This document shows, piece by piece, positions 35,052-44,084 of a DNA stretch of 64,000 nucleotides. A program made the position numbers and the translations under genes. The notes under the pieces are model-generated. The model searched no databases. It was not told the origin of the DNA and saw only the letters and a program-made list of their open reading frames with translations. Position 1 is the stretch's first letter. Each line of letters opens with the position of its first letter. Source of the DNA: Sphingomonas sp. (GTDB lineage: Bacteria > Pseudomonadota > Alphaproteobacteria > Sphingomonadales > Sphingomonadaceae); assembly GCF_030145815.1 (NCBI RefSeq), contig NZ_JAIXHL010000012.1, positions 1 through 64,000 on the forward strand, in the 5' to 3' direction.

Positions 35052-35637
35052 ACTCGGTGCCGGGTTGCTGCGCGAGTTCGCTCGTCTGCCCCGCCGGGCC
35101 GCCGACGCTTTACGTGGCAACGACCCCGGCACAGCCACGGGTACCGACACGGGTGGCAGACGGCTCGTTCTGGCGACTGCGCTGGCCGGTTTCGCAGGAC
35201 TCGCAGCGACCCTCACCTTGCCCGGTGTCACGCTGGTGATGAGCCCGTCGATCGACGCCTGGGCGGTTCGCCCGGCCCCAGGCGCCATCCGGAAGGGCGA
35301 TCTGGTGCAGTTTTCGCTCGTCCACCCGGTGTCCGGCCCAAATCCGGTCAGCGTGACCAAATATGTCCTCTGCATGCCAGGGGAACGGCTGCGCATCTCA
35401 CCGCCGTCCGACAGGTCAGCGGTCCGAGCAACGGCTGCCTTTTTCTGTAACGATAGCCTGATCGGCGTCAGCCTCGCGCGGGGCCGGGGCGGTGTGAAGC
35501 TCAGCGCGGCGCGGATCGCCGGAACGGTTCCGCCGGGGTTCGTCTATATCGGTTCATCGCATCCCGATGGATTTGACAGCCGGTATTTCGGCCTCGTGCG
35601 GATCGATCATTTGCGGCGCATGGAGCGGCTTTTCTGA
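35023..35637 (+). CDS. Conjugative-transfer signal peptidase, S26/TraF type (204 aa)
   Basis: Start at MFRLVWLLLELGAGL with AAGGAGG 6 bases upstream. A membrane helix at ~46-72 (RRLVLATALAGFAGLAATLTLPGVTLV) leads to the catalytic Ser (Ser76 probable, MSPSIDAWAV); the general-base Lys113 lies in SVTKYVLCMPGERL. The C-terminal box FVYIGSSHPDGFDSRYFGLV is characteristic of S26 peptidases. It probably trims the pilin or other secreted Tra proteins. It is the last gene before the operon is broken by cargo. Confidence 0.9.
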   Translation: MFRLVWLLLELGAGLLREFARLPRRAADALRGNDPGTATGTDTGGRRLVLATALAGFAGLAATLTLPGVTLVMSPSIDAWAVRPAPGAIRKGDLVQFSLVHPVSGPNPVSVTKYVLCMPGERLRISPPSDRSAVRATAAFFCNDSLIGVSLARGRGGVKLSAARIAGTVPPGFVYIGSSHPDGFDSRYFGLVRIDHLRRMERLF

Positions 35638-36128
35638 CCGAGCAGACGCTTGGCCCGGGACATGTGGAGAAGTGTGGACGCTCGATACGCCGCGGCGCCT
35701 TTCGTCACGTCTTCTCATCCCGTCAAGGCAAGCAAGGGCAGTTGCGGATCGCCAGATGTACAAGTTTAGAGATCGTTACGCCGATCAGTCGAACGTCAAT
35801 TGTGATCGGATAGAGCGAGCGCAGCTGACAGCGGCCCGGCAGCGCAGCCTATCGGATAGCTCAGCGGATTGCGCGTCCCCCTGACAGGGCTCTTCACCAG
35901 CTCGAAATATGCCACCCAATGCAGTCGCGCAGGGCAACGCTGCGTAAGGCAGGTCGCCTTGCCTCTTTGCAACACCAAGACCGGGGTCAACCGTCCTTAT
36001 ATGGACGATGCGCTAGTGCACCTCTCTCGTCTCGGGGGAACATTCAAATGACAGACGCTTCCGCGGCACTTCCGCCGTCGGTCAGAACCCTCATCACGTT
36101 CGTGTTTCGCAGGCGGAATCGTGATCTG
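35638..36128. other. Non-coding junction between the transfer operon and cargo
   Basis: 491 bases with no gene I can support. Short open frames lack ribosome sites. This is the left junction where the transfer operon stops and the opposite-strand WD40/TPR gene begins. Confidence 0.5.
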
Positions 36129-39100
36129 TCAGTCGCCGAGTTGGACAAGTGCTTGCCCCGATCGCGTGTCCCAGACCCGTCCGACAAGTTCGTCGGCGCC
36201 TGACAGCAAGAATTGGCCATTCTCGCAAAACGCGAGACCCGTGACTTTGTTGCCGTGCAGCAGGGTGTGAAGCACTCTTCCGGTCGCAACCTCGATCACA
36301 AGGATCCTGCCGCCCTCAAGCGCCAAGGCAGCGAGTCGGCCATCAGGGGCTAGAGCTGCACGATGCACATAGTCCGATCCTTTGAAGAACGGCCGCATCT
36401 GTTGATCGCCAGGCCCGAGCAAACAACTGGTACGTCCCGGTGCGAACATCTGTCCTGCTGCGGCCCTTATATTGTGCAGGAAGCAGTCCTCGCTGGCCAC
36501 CGGACCGACCAGCTTTCCGGTGACGGCATCATAACGTTGGGCGATATCGCTCCCAGGCAAGCCCGGTGCGATCACGATGACCAGTGACCCCAGGAACACC
36601 GGCGCCGTGTCACTCTTCCCCATCGAGCCGATACGCTGGCCATTCACCGCATCCCACAGAATAACCTCGTTCGACTCCTGCAGCCGCCCGGCAAGTCTCT
36701 TGCCGTCCGGCGATAGGGTAATGTCTCGAATATCGTCGCCGGGGATCGAGACCCGTTGTTCGTCGGCGCGAAGAATGAGAACGCCGACATCATGACCGAC
36801 CGCAATGGTTCCATCACCGGCATGCGCAACTCCATGAGTGATATCGTCCAAGCCTAGCGTCCGGGTCTCCCCGGTAACGACGTCGATGGTGAACGCGCGA
36901 TAGGCACGGACCAGCACCACGGTCGGTGCAATGAACTGGACCGAGTCGACCCAGCCGCTCACGCTCGTCATGCGCAGTTGGACGCCACTGCGCGCGTCCC
37001 AGACGCGCAGCGTGCGATCACGCGACCCGGTGACAGCAAAACGTCCATCTGGAGAAAGTGCAACCGCAGTCAGTTCTCCTTCATGGCGTGCGATGGTCGG
37101 ATGCCCGGCATCGGCTACGCTTGGTGCTTTCGTGACTTTCGGATCTGTAGTCGCTGACGCTCGCGACTGCCGCGCCATCCACGCGGTTGCAACATGCAGA
37201 CGGAACAGCGAACGGAACCGGTCGAGCCGAACCTGCTGCGCACCGGACAATGCAGCGGTCGCTGCACGCACAGGCGTAAGTGCCTGACTTGACTGACCAG
37301 CGCGCAAGCGCAATCGCCCAAGACGTTCGCGCGCATCGATCATCGTGGGGTTGGCATCGCCGAAGCTGCGCTTGATGATCTCAATTGCATCGACGATCAG
37401 TGCATCGCCCTGAGCGACGTTCCCCTGCAATGCGTAGCCCTCGCCCAGCGAGATGCGTGTCTCGACCGCCAGAGGTGTTTCACCATAGTTCCTGCTGAGT
37501 TGCTTGAGCAGGTCGACGCGTAGCGCCTGAGCCTCTGCCAGCCGACCCAGCAGAGTCAATGCTCGCGCCTTAACCAGCATTGCTCGCCCTACATATCTGC
37601 CCGAAAATGACGCGGTCGAGCCATAGAGCTCATAGGAACGTTGGGCGGAGACGATAGCGGCTTCTAGCTGTTGGGTCTCCAGCTGCGCTTCGCTCAACAC
37701 AGCGAAGATGTGGCTCAGTATTTTCGGCGGATATTTCTCGTTGCGGTACAACGCTGATTGCTGGGCTGCCAGCGGCGCAAGCATTGCTCTAGCCTCGGCG
37801 AACCGACGCTGGCGGAGCAAAAGCTCGCCAAAGGCGAGCGTCGTGCCCGGCAGCATATGGGGGTTCGAAAAGCCCAGAGCCCAACGATAGGCGGCCTCCG
37901 CCTCGTCATCCAGATCGAGCTCAACAAGACGGCGCGCGGCAGCAAGATAATCATAGCCGTCTGCACGTTCGCTATCCCAGCGGGCCATCTCCTGTCGCTG
38001 CAACAAAGCGACCAGTGTGCGCAAATCGTCTGCTTCGGCGGCTTCAACTTTTCCCATCGTCCGGCGCAGATCGGCGATCGCGCAACGATGCGCCCCGCCC
38101 GGGGGCTCGATACAGCGTTCACTCGGTCTAGCCCGCGACAGATCGACGATCCGCAGCGATCGATCTGCGCCGATCGCAACATGCTCTCCGTCAGATGAGG
38201 CCGCCAGCCATTGGCCATCCTCACCGAAGTCGAAAAGCGCTCGTGTAGAAGCGCTCGCAGGGTCGGCCAGCATCAAGGTCTGATCGCCGACCCATAGCAA
38301 CAGGCGGCCGTCGGGCCCGGCAGTCATGCCTGTGATGTCCCGCTGGTCCGGCGTATACCCGACCAAACCGCGGCGCGTCCCCGTAGCTGGATCGCGCACT
38401 TCCCATGCGTGGCCCCGGTGAGATGCGACAGACCCGTCCGCACGGGCGAGCAACTGCGTCGGCACCCTCGCAATCGGATAGCTTTGCACGATGACATTGC
38501 GTGCAATGTCGAGCAAATAGAGCCTGCGATGATCGACGAGGAGCATGGTGTCGGCCTCCGCCTGGAGCGGGGCCGACGCGAAGATTGCCGGAAACAGCCG
38601 ACGCGATAGCTGCTTTCCGTCGCGATCCAGTACGATCAGCGTATCCCCCGGACCATCGCGCGACTGGTCGAGCACAAGCAAGAGGTAACGGCCATAGAAT
38701 CCGCCATCCTCGAATGTTCCCTCGCTTGCGCCCAATGACGTTCCGCGAGTAAGGTCGAACAGCTCGGAGCGCTGTTCTTTTTCATAGGAAACGACAAGCT
38801 GCTCCCCATCGGGCGAGAACAGAAATGTTGCATAGGGCTCGTGCGGCAAAGCATGGGTCAGCAGCGTCCGACCGGAACCAATCTCAAGCACCCGGATCAT
38901 GCGGGCCGACCGGATCAGCACACGACGTCCATCAGCTGACAATTGTATGTCGTCGACCTTGAGCGACTCCCGGAGTAGAATACGCCGCCCTTCAGACGAT
39001 TCCTGGGTCACAACCCCATTGGACCAGGCAACCGTCAGCACCTTCTTATCGCCGACAAAGGCGGCGGCTTTGGGATAGGGTAGCGTCGGCAGCTGCGCTG

Positions 39101-39182
39101 CGGCTCGCATCGGAAGGGTGGAGAGCAGGATCACGGCGAAAGCGCCTGACAAACGCCCTGCTTTTGCGAACTTCCACCTCAT
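36129..39182 (-). CDS. Exported WD40-repeat/TPR protein (1,017 aa)
   Basis: The start ATG 39182 has AAGG 5 bases upstream and opens a signal peptide (KAGRLSGAFAVILLSTLPMRAAAQ); a GTG at 39206 is less likely. An N-terminal beta-propeller covers residues ~35-370. A helical TPR-like middle follows at ~380-670 (EAEAAYRWALGFSNPHMLPG, LLRQRRFAEARAMLAPLAAQQ, YELYGSTASF). A C-terminal propeller at ~700-1017 has clear WD repeats (DGRFAVTGSRDRTLRVWDARSG; LLSGADELVGRVWDTRSGQ). The protein should be a periplasmic or surface scaffold. It lies against the transfer genes on the other strand, inside the transfer operon, so it is cargo. No catalytic domain was recognised. Confidence 0.88.
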   Translation of the reverse strand: MRWKFAKAGRLSGAFAVILLSTLPMRAAAQLPTLPYPKAAAFVGDKKVLTVAWSNGVVTQESSEGRRILLRESLKVDDIQLSADGRRVLIRSARMIRVLEIGSGRTLLTHALPHEPYATFLFSPDGEQLVVSYEKEQRSELFDLTRGTSLGASEGTFEDGGFYGRYLLLVLDQSRDGPGDTLIVLDRDGKQLSRRLFPAIFASAPLQAEADTMLLVDHRRLYLLDIARNVIVQSYPIARVPTQLLARADGSVASHRGHAWEVRDPATGTRRGLVGYTPDQRDITGMTAGPDGRLLLWVGDQTLMLADPASASTRALFDFGEDGQWLAASSDGEHVAIGADRSLRIVDLSRARPSERCIEPPGGAHRCAIADLRRTMGKVEAAEADDLRTLVALLQRQEMARWDSERADGYDYLAAARRLVELDLDDEAEAAYRWALGFSNPHMLPGTTLAFGELLLRQRRFAEARAMLAPLAAQQSALYRNEKYPPKILSHIFAVLSEAQLETQQLEAAIVSAQRSYELYGSTASFSGRYVGRAMLVKARALTLLGRLAEAQALRVDLLKQLSRNYGETPLAVETRISLGEGYALQGNVAQGDALIVDAIEIIKRSFGDANPTMIDARERLGRLRLRAGQSSQALTPVRAATAALSGAQQVRLDRFRSLFRLHVATAWMARQSRASATTDPKVTKAPSVADAGHPTIARHEGELTAVALSPDGRFAVTGSRDRTLRVWDARSGVQLRMTSVSGWVDSVQFIAPTVVLVRAYRAFTIDVVTGETRTLGLDDITHGVAHAGDGTIAVGHDVGVLILRADEQRVSIPGDDIRDITLSPDGKRLAGRLQESNEVILWDAVNGQRIGSMGKSDTAPVFLGSLVIVIAPGLPGSDIAQRYDAVTGKLVGPVASEDCFLHNIRAAAGQMFAPGRTSCLLGPGDQQMRPFFKGSDYVHRAALAPDGRLAALALEGGRILVIEVATGRVLHTLLHGNKVTGLAFCENGQFLLSGADELVGRVWDTRSGQALVQLGD

Positions 39183-39300
39183 GCGAACCTTGCTTACCCG
39201 CGTCACATCTGGCCGATGCTGACATCAACTGCTGGTTTTACGCAACTGATCATCACAAAGCATCTGAAGGCAGATGCGATCTTCCAGTGACGCGCTCCCC

Positions 39301-39510
39301 TGAAACTCCGCCAGTCTGAGCTAGAGTCCTTCATGAACGAGGACGAGGATGAACCGCAGCAGGTTCAACGGGGAGCAGATTTTCGGGATCTTGCGGGAGC
39401 AGGAGGCCGGTCCCAAGACAGTTGACGTGTGCCGCAAGCACGGTGTGAGCAGTGCGACGTTCTACAAGTGGAAGGCGGCTTATGGTGGCATGGACGTGTC
39501 GCTGGCGCGC
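39301..39510 (+). mobile_element. IS3-family insertion sequence remnant (left end and orfA 5' part)
   Basis: ATG 39349 begins MNRSRFNGEQIFGILREQEAG, then VCRKHGVSSATFYKWKAAYGGMDVS, which is the N-terminal helix-turn-helix of IS3-type OrfA transposases. After about 50 residues similarity ends and unrelated sequence follows, so this is a truncated copy; no orfB is present. The TGAAACTCCGCCA at 39301 is a plausible IS left end. No complete right end or target duplication was found. Confidence 0.75.
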
Positions 39511-39651
39511 AGTGATGAAGTTCACCCTGCCGTGATGATCGGATGCTCGAGCCGAACCACATCGAGCAAACGCTCCACCTCGGCAATCTCGCGCGACGTG
39601 CCCGTAGGCGTCACCGACCAGTTGCAATGCACATGCGTCGCCGGGTCATGA
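39349..39651 (+). pseudogene. Truncated IS3-type transposase OrfA
   Basis: The frame stays open to 39651 (100 codons) but only the first ~52 codons are transposase-like; the rest reads antisense to the small gene at 39522-39767. It is expected to be non-functional. A full OrfA would be about 85-100 residues with a leucine-zipper end (LKKLL-type), which is missing here. Confidence 0.7.
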
Positions 39652-39767
39652 ACTCGAACCGGTCCGACCACGGTTCGCCACCGGCGAAGTGTTCCACCCG
39701 CCTTGCGCATCAAGGTTCTGACAAGGTGATCGTGAAGCTGGCTCGCGGTCATCACCTCGCTTTGCAC
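39522..39767 (-). CDS. Small conserved-looking hypothetical protein (81 aa)
   Basis: The protein MTASQLHDHLVRTLMRKAGG.. reads as a compact basic protein with HCNWSVTPTG and a C-terminal REIAEVERLL helix. Its sequence looks protein-like with coherent codon use, and I believe close versions occur in sphingomonads, but I cannot name a family. Two starts (39767, and ATG 39752) are possible. The IS3 remnant ends at or within it. Confidence 0.55.
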   Translation of the reverse strand: MQSEVMTASQLHDHLVRTLMRKAGGTLRRWRTVVGPVRVHDPATHVHCNWSVTPTGTSREIAEVERLLDVVRLEHPIITAG

Positions 39768-39889
39768 CGCTCAGGGGACCGTCGCAAGCAATGCTGGCTC
39801 ATGTAGATTCCGTAACGACCGGAGCGAGCCCCTCGCATGAGGAGCCTCCCAAAGGCTTCGCATGAGGCGATATCCGGGGTATCGACCCT

Positions 39890-40804
39890 TTGATGATCAG
39901 GCACTCCATCTCCTTGCTTACCACGGCGCTACTCCTCGGCGGGTGCCTGAACGCGGGTCAACCCACAGCGCGGCAAAGCGACGGTGGAACACTCAAGATC
40001 ACGAGCTGGAATCTCGAGCATCTCGCGGAGCGCGATGGACTTGGCTGTCGTCCCCGCACAGCTGTCGACTATGTCGAGCTCAAACGACATGTTGAAGCAC
40101 TCGACGCGGATGTGATCGCATTCCAGGAGGTCGAGAATGCGGAGGCCGCCCGGCGCGTGTTCGATCCTCAGCACTATGAAGTCGTTATGTCGACGCGCCC
40201 CGCGAGCGGCCGTGGTGGCCCCTGTTACGGAGCTCCTGGCCAATCGATCCGGCAGCAGGCGGTCGGATTTGCGATCCGCAAGGGTGTGCCATGGTCGCGC
40301 AACCCCGACCTGGCCGATCTGGCGCTCGGCAATCCCGATTTGCGCTGGGGCGTCGATATCACGATCGGGGGTCGTGCACCGGTTCGTCTGCTCGCCATTC
40401 ATCTCAAGTCCGGGTGCAACTCCGGACAAAGCCCCTCCGATCGCAACTGCCCGGTGCTGTTCGACCAGCTGCCGGCGCTGGAGACCTGGATCGATGCGCG
40501 CGCCGCCGCGGGAGAAACCTTCGCTGTCCTTGGCGACTGGAACCGGCGGCTGGCGGCACGCGGTGACGCATTTTATGCAGAGATCGACGATGGCAATCCG
40601 GCGGGCGCAGACCTGACGCTTGCTTCAGGCGATCGGCGCGCGACCTGCAAGGCGCGCTATAACGAGTTCATCGACCATATCGTGCTGGGTGCGAAGGCAA
40701 CCGCACGTGTTAAGCCGGGCTCGTTCGAGGAATATCGCTACGGCCTCCCTGAGGACCGGCATCCCTCGGATCACTGCCCGGTTTCTGTGACATTGCAGCA
40801 CTAG
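39890..40804 (+). CDS. Endonuclease/exonuclease/phosphatase-family lipoprotein (304 aa)
   Basis: A lipobox (LLTTALLLGGC) suggests an outer-membrane or periplasmic lipoprotein. The EEP fold motifs appear in order: ITSWNLEHL, VIAFQEVEN (metal-binding Glu), LLAIHLKSGC, FAVLGDWNRR (Asp and Asn) and HPSDHCPVSV (catalytic Asp-His). It would hydrolyse phosphodiester bonds, possibly extracellular DNA. A surface nuclease inside a conjugation operon is notable as cargo. Substrate is not known. Confidence 0.88.
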   Translation: MMIRHSISLLTTALLLGGCLNAGQPTARQSDGGTLKITSWNLEHLAERDGLGCRPRTAVDYVELKRHVEALDADVIAFQEVENAEAARRVFDPQHYEVVMSTRPASGRGGPCYGAPGQSIRQQAVGFAIRKGVPWSRNPDLADLALGNPDLRWGVDITIGGRAPVRLLAIHLKSGCNSGQSPSDRNCPVLFDQLPALETWIDARAAAGETFAVLGDWNRRLAARGDAFYAEIDDGNPAGADLTLASGDRRATCKARYNEFIDHIVLGAKATARVKPGSFEEYRYGLPEDRHPSDHCPVSVTLQH

Positions 40805-41004
40805 AAACCCCCTTCCGATGGGGCGATTGCCCTACTGAAGATATTTCCCCACCATGCCGACAGTCCAGATCGACAGCAAATGACCCACGGCCCAAGTTCG
40901 CCCGGGCATAACATTCGCGTCGTTACGAGGCACGAGAACGCGCCTTTGGGTGGTTTACTGCCCCGCCCGTTGCCGAGCCGATCATTCTCCTCAAGATCGG
41001 CGCC

Positions 41005-41967
41005 ATGGTTAGACACCGAGCCCCGATCATCAGATGCCAACGCCGCGGTTGCCGTCGCGCAAGCCGTGCGTTGCCCGGCTACGTCCTGGCTGGTGCGGCA
41101 GCGACGCTCACCAGCCTCGCCATACCGTCGACAACGGCACAAGAACGCAAAAGTCATGGACGCGAGGAAGCCAAGCAGGGCTATTGGTGGTACGTGCCTC
41201 GGCCAGCGCAGGATGCGCCTGTTGCGCCCGAGGCGCTAGTAAAGCCCGACATTCCGCCAATGGCGCAGCTCGCGGCCTGGACGCCACCACGGATTCGCAA
41301 GCTGATCGAGCAGCAGCGCGACTATGCCGCGACGGTGCTGACCGTCGAGGCGGTCGCGGATTTCTGGCGCCTTCAGGATTTTGCACGTCGCAAGGCGCGG
41401 GCCTTTGCCGGCGTCACCCAGCTCGCCATGCTCCAGAACCCCGAACTCAACTCCAAGTCGGCCAATCCGATGGTCGGCAATGCGCGCGCCGAACAGACGG
41501 CGCAGAAGGATGCAATCCGTCGTGCCTATTTGCGCTCTCAGGCGAGCGGATTCGCGCTGGTCATGTTTTCGCGCACGGCCTGCGGATATTGTCGCGTGCA
41601 ATGGCCGATCATCCAGCGCTTTCAGGAGGAGATGGGCTGGCAGGTCACGCTGATGGATGTCGATCAGCGCCCCGAATTGGCGCGACGTTATGGCGTAGAG
41701 ATCACACCGACCACCATGGTGATCCGACGCGACAGCGTTCAGCGCATGATCATCGCGAGCGGCGTGGAGACCTATCCCAACCTCGCACAAATGGCCTTCC
41801 AGGCGACAAGGTTGCTGAACGGCGATATCCGCCCGGAGCAATTCATGACCGGCCCCGGCGAAGAAGACGGCTTTTTCGACGCGCTCGCCAACGGCCCGGT
41901 ATCCGCCACGGACCCGCGCGCGCTCGGCGGTGACCTTTTCTCTGCCAGCTCAGGCCATAACCAATGA
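41005..41967 (+). CDS. traF: TraF-like periplasmic protein with thioredoxin fold (320 aa)
   Basis: A basic N-terminus with hydrophobic segment (GYVLAGAAATLTSLAIPSTTAQ) leads to the TraF blocks QGYWWYVPRPA, ADFWRLQDFARRKARAFAGVTQLAMLQNPEL and a thioredoxin domain with Cys193-Gly-Tyr-Cys196 (SRTACGYCRVQWPIIQ) and cis-Pro ITPTTMVIRR. It helps fold or assemble pilus proteins. It is the first transfer gene after the cargo block; 200 non-coding bases precede it. The four-base overlap with the next gene is ATGA. Confidence 0.9.
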   Translation: MVRHRAPIIRCQRRGCRRASRALPGYVLAGAAATLTSLAIPSTTAQERKSHGREEAKQGYWWYVPRPAQDAPVAPEALVKPDIPPMAQLAAWTPPRIRKLIEQQRDYAATVLTVEAVADFWRLQDFARRKARAFAGVTQLAMLQNPELNSKSANPMVGNARAEQTAQKDAIRRAYLRSQASGFALVMFSRTACGYCRVQWPIIQRFQEEMGWQVTLMDVDQRPELARRYGVEITPTTMVIRRDSVQRMIIASGVETYPNLAQMAFQATRLLNGDIRPEQFMTGPGEEDGFFDALANGPVSATDPRALGGDLFSASSGHNQ

Positions 41968-42599
41968 CAGGCTCAACGCGTCCGCCAAGCTTTGCGAGCG
42001 CTTGGACGTGCGTAAAGGAACGTGGCGCTCACGCCGTGTTAGCAATGGCGGCACTGGCGATCGTAACGCCACGTCCTGGCGCCGCGCAGGTGGTCAATCG
42101 TGATCGGGCCAGGGCGGCAGCTGTGCACCCGGTCGCCGACATCCGGTCGATGCGCCATTGGCTCGCCCGCGTGCCTGTGACACGGGACTTTCCGCCCGAT
42201 CTCGCGGCAACGCTGAGGGCTCAGTCATCCCTCCATGTCGTCGAGATGACCACAGCGCCGGGGTGCCTGCCGTGCGCGGATCTCTGGTCGCGCCTCGGTC
42301 AGCTCGCTGCAAGATATGGCTGGCAGGCGCGGACGATCTCAGGCCAGGATGCTGCGCTGAGGTCGGGACGCCTCGGCCTGCCCTGGGTCGGGCATCCCGT
42401 CGCTTGGGTCAGGCCGCACGCCGATCCTGGCCGGGTGATCCCGATCGCGATCGGTACCGATCACGGCCCCAATCTGACCCGCAATCTCTATCTGGCGGCG
42501 AAGATGCTGAGCGGAGTCCGCCCGGCAGTCGCGGTGCGGGCCATGTCGAAATTTACGGGTATCGTCGGCGCGCCAGCGCCCGTTTTGAAGAGACGGTGA
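41964..42599 (+). CDS. Thioredoxin-like conjugal transfer protein (211 aa)
   Basis: It overlaps traF by four bases (ATGA). A signal-like segment (HAVLAMAALAIVTPRPGAAQV) leads to a short thioredoxin-like core with a Cys101-Leu-Pro-Cys104 redox pair (EMTTAPGCLPCADLW). The name is uncertain: its place between traF and traH is typical of sphingomonad F-type operons, and it would be the second or third disulfide-active protein of the set. Alternative reading frames in this area are shadows. Confidence 0.75.
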   Translation: MTGSTRPPSFASAWTCVKERGAHAVLAMAALAIVTPRPGAAQVVNRDRARAAAVHPVADIRSMRHWLARVPVTRDFPPDLAATLRAQSSLHVVEMTTAPGCLPCADLWSRLGQLAARYGWQARTISGQDAALRSGRLGLPWVGHPVAWVRPHADPGRVIPIAIGTDHGPNLTRNLYLAAKMLSGVRPAVAVRAMSKFTGIVGAPAPVLKRR

Positions 42600-42647
42600 G
42601 CATGGCGGGCTCGACGTCAAGATCATCTCAAACGTGAAGGGTACACC

Positions 42648-44075
42648 ATGCGCCGCCTCGCGTGTTTCAAGTCCTCGTTTTGCATCGGAATCGGCGTCGC
42701 TTCACTGCTGAGCGCAGGACCGGCAGGTGCACAGAGCTGGGCCGAAAGCTGGTTCGACAACGTCACCTATTCGAGTCCGGGCAGTTTCGAGGACCAGACA
42801 CGCGGCTATTTGACGGCAGGCGGCATGGCTGGCCGGGTCGACGTCCATAACGACTATCTCATGTCGGTTAGCCTGCCCAAGGTGCGCGCCGGTTGTGGCG
42901 GCATCGACATGTTCCTGGGTGGCATGTCGTTCCTTGACCCCGAATATCTCGTCCAGAAGCTCGAGAGCATCCTTCAGGCCGCGCCGGCGGTGGCATTTCA
43001 ATACCTGCTGGAGACGCTTGACGAGAAGATGGGGAACATCATCTCGAAGATGGAGGCCGCCACCAATTTCCTCAATTCGATCCAGGTCAATGATTGCCGG
43101 CTAGCCAACCGCCTGGTCCAGATTGCCAAAGGCGATGACACTATGTCGGGGATCATCGAGGAGATGACCGGCTACCGCTCGGTGAAACAGGGCTTCGCGA
43201 AGAGCTTTCAGCAGTCGCGCGAGAGGATCGAGGCCAACAGCAACAATCCCACCGAGGATCTGAAGGACGCGCTCGAAAACTGCCCGCCCGAGGTCACCGA
43301 GATCTTCCGCACCGGATCGCTGCTCGACAATGCCGCCGCCCGGATCGGTGCTGCCAACTGGACCGCGGTCATGCGCGCCCGGGTAGGAGACGTGTATATG
43401 CGGTGGAGTGCCACCGACAAGGTACCGATTTTCGCCGCAATCCCCGCCTGCGCCGGCCAGGACACCGAGAGCGCGCAGGACTTTCTGACCGGGCAAGCCA
43501 AGCGCCGCGCTCTTAACCTCCCGCCAAGTGCTGACGATTGCACGCAGGACGGGGCAGGACGCGGCGCGCTTGCATTGACCCGGGAGCGGATGGAGTCGAT
43601 CGCCGCAAAGATCCGCACCCGCAGCGCGCTCAGCACAGAGGAGCGCCAGTTTGTCGCCAATGTGCGCACCCTGCCCGTCTATCGCCTGATCGAATGGGGC
43701 GTCCGCCAAGGCGTTGTCGACTCGGTGATCGCCGACAGCGACGAACTGGTCGCGCTGAGCATCGCCTATCAGATGCTGAACGACCTGACCCGCACGATCG
43801 ACTTTGCCCTGAACAACGCCGAGCGCGGCGTCAGCGCGGCCGGCGCTGCCGACGGCGCCAGCAAGCAGGTCTGCCAGACACGCATACTTACCAAGGGAGT
43901 CGAGCAGCTTCGCGACCTGCGCGAAGAGGTGCAGCGTCAACGTGCGCAGATGCGCCAATCCTATCTCGCGGCGCTCGGGACGAGCAACCTCTCGGCAAAC
44001 TATGCCGGGCTGCTGCGCGAGCGCGACCGGGACGCGCGCAGTGCCGTTGGCGCAACCGTCGCACGCAACCGGTGA
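42648..44075 (+). CDS. traH: TraH-like pilus assembly protein (475 aa)
   Basis: Signal peptide (IGVASLLSAGPAGAQS), then the TraH blocks SPGSFEDQTRGYLTAGGMAGRV, LPKVRAGCGGIDMFLGGMSFLDPEYLVQKLESILQAAPAVAFQYLLETLDEKMG (near residues 75-130), and a helical C-terminal half (LRDLREEVQRQRAQMRQSYLAALG). It is an outer-membrane-associated F-type assembly factor. Nine bases separate it from traG. Confidence 0.93.
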   Translation: MRRLACFKSSFCIGIGVASLLSAGPAGAQSWAESWFDNVTYSSPGSFEDQTRGYLTAGGMAGRVDVHNDYLMSVSLPKVRAGCGGIDMFLGGMSFLDPEYLVQKLESILQAAPAVAFQYLLETLDEKMGNIISKMEAATNFLNSIQVNDCRLANRLVQIAKGDDTMSGIIEEMTGYRSVKQGFAKSFQQSRERIEANSNNPTEDLKDALENCPPEVTEIFRTGSLLDNAAARIGAANWTAVMRARVGDVYMRWSATDKVPIFAAIPACAGQDTESAQDFLTGQAKRRALNLPPSADDCTQDGAGRGALALTRERMESIAAKIRTRSALSTEERQFVANVRTLPVYRLIEWGVRQGVVDSVIADSDELVALSIAYQMLNDLTRTIDFALNNAERGVSAAGAADGASKQVCQTRILTKGVEQLRDLREEVQRQRAQMRQSYLAALGTSNLSANYAGLLRERDRDARSAVGATVARNR

Positions 44076-44084
44076 GGACAGGAT

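Noticed and set aside
36044..36203. Short open frames at the end of the WD40 gene
   Set aside because: They overlap the gene's 3' end and have no supporting signal.
39301..39800. Intact insertion sequence
   Set aside because: Only about 50 residues of OrfA remain, with no OrfB, right end or target duplication.
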